64,000 bases of DNA. Origin: Planosporangium mesophilum. GTDB lineage: Bacteria; Actinomycetota; Actinomycetes; Mycobacteriales; Micromonosporaceae. The stretch is from contig NZ_BOON01000017.1 in the NCBI RefSeq assembly GCF_016863255.1, positions 124,001-188,000 of the forward strand, written 5' to 3'. Made by a program: the position numbers and the translations under genes. The notes beneath the pieces are model-generated. The model had not been told where the DNA came from, did no database searches, and saw only the letters and a program-made list of their open reading frames with translations. Within the stretch, counting starts at the first letter, position 1, and every line of letters begins with the position of its first letter. Below, in pieces: positions 63,601 to 64,000 of the stretch.

Positions 63601-64000
63601 ATGCTCCGGGTGCTGCTCGCTGCCGCGACCGGCGCCGCTGCCGGGCCGCTGCTGCGGACGTGGGTGTCGGCGTACGCGCGGCCGCCCGCGACCGGTCTGG
63701 TGAGCGCGATCGCGGCCGGGGTGTTCGCCCTGCTCGCCTGGCGGATACCGGCGGTACCGGCGCTCGCGGCGTTCGGCTGGGTCGGTTGCGTCGGCATCGT
63801 CGCCGGGTTCGTGGACGCGGCCCTGCACCGGCTCCCCGACCGGCTCACCGGGCTTGCGTTCACCGGGGCGCTGGTCCTGCTGGCCGCCGACGCGCTCGCC
63901 GGCGGCCGGGCCGGCGCCCTCGGCCGGGCCGTCCTGTCCGGCGCCGCGCTGGCCGCCTTCTACGCCGCGCTGGTCGTGGCCAACCCGGTGGGGATGGGGG
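63601..64000 (+). CDS. Prepilin peptidase (A24 family), N-terminal part, cut by window edge
   Basis: At least 133 residues from ATG 63601 (LRVLLAAATGAAAGPLLRTWVSAYARPPATG), running off the window without a stop. Highly hydrophobic, at least four membrane helices. The conserved aspartate motif is IVAGFVDAALHRLPDRLT, where one catalytic Asp of the aspartic protease lies, and the visible end NPVGMG begins the second catalytic motif (GMGxGDxK). Compared with full-length PilD the N-terminal methylase domain is reduced, as in actinobacterial TadV-type enzymes. Targets are probably Flp/Tad or type IV pilins elsewhere. Confidence 0.88.
   Translation, partial: MLRVLLAAATGAAAGPLLRTWVSAYARPPATGLVSAIAAGVFALLAWRIPAVPALAAFGWVGCVGIVAGFVDAALHRLPDRLTGLAFTGALVLLAADALAGGRAGALGRAVLSGAALAAFYAALVVANPVGMG

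Overview
The window is about 72% G+C (my estimate by eye) and holds the replication-origin region of a high-GC actinomycete chromosome. The order gyrA-gyrB / recF-gnd-dnaN / oriC / dnaA / rpmH-rnpA-yidD-yidC-jag-rsmG-parA-parB is the classic actinobacterial arrangement. The long-necked ParA, the separate MurJ and pseudokinase genes and the DnaA-box-rich dnaA-dnaN spacer point to Micromonosporaceae. That family call is an inference from resemblance, not from a search.

Left arm (1-10361): all core genes read leftward, away from oriC: dnaN, gnd, recF, dciA, a GT-C-type membrane protein, gyrB and the first third of gyrA. One small unknown gene (3527-4084) faces the other way. The oriC spacer (9826-10361) carries more than ten DnaA-box-like 9-mers and an AT-rich stretch beside dnaN. 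dnaA follows, with two perfect DnaA boxes upstream of its start.

Right arm, first block (12544-19548): rpmH, rnpA, yidD and yidC overlap or nearly touch. jag, rsmG, parA and parB follow. Two parS sites lie inside the parA reading frame and a third lies just past the parB terminator. Envelope and redox block (19548-29693): a HIT-like protein, a GNAT acetyltransferase, CwlM, TrxA/TrxB (with a sigma-R-type promoter), an anti-sigma/SigM pair, a pseudokinase and MurJ. This is the same set found in this order near mycobacterial parAB.

Middle block (29786-44951): pcnA, a cyclophilin, an MFS transporter, ogt, ino1 with a PadR regulator and a perfect inverted-repeat operator, a DUF5318 protein, a class A PBP (ponA-like), two polytopic glycosyltransferase-like proteins, an endonuclease IV and an exported protein. 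Ribosome/replication block (45231-50680): rpsF-ssb-rpsR-rplI, a large disordered membrane protein, and dnaB.

Right end (50677-64000): a phosphoribosyltransferase, two further GT87-like membrane proteins, a GGDEF-EAL protein, a molybdenum-cofactor operon (moaC-mogA-moeA-moaE), a DoxX protein with a helical repeat tail, an AAA ATPase preceded by a striking CTAG-rich promoter, an LppU-like membrane protein, a spacer with perfect and near-perfect DnaA boxes, and the start of a prepilin peptidase. I saw no tRNA or rRNA genes, insertion sequences, prophage or CRISPR arrays. No clearly new multi-gene system stands out. The best leads are regulatory: distal DnaA-box clusters, parS sites in coding sequence, the CTAG cluster and a possible S6:S18 leader.
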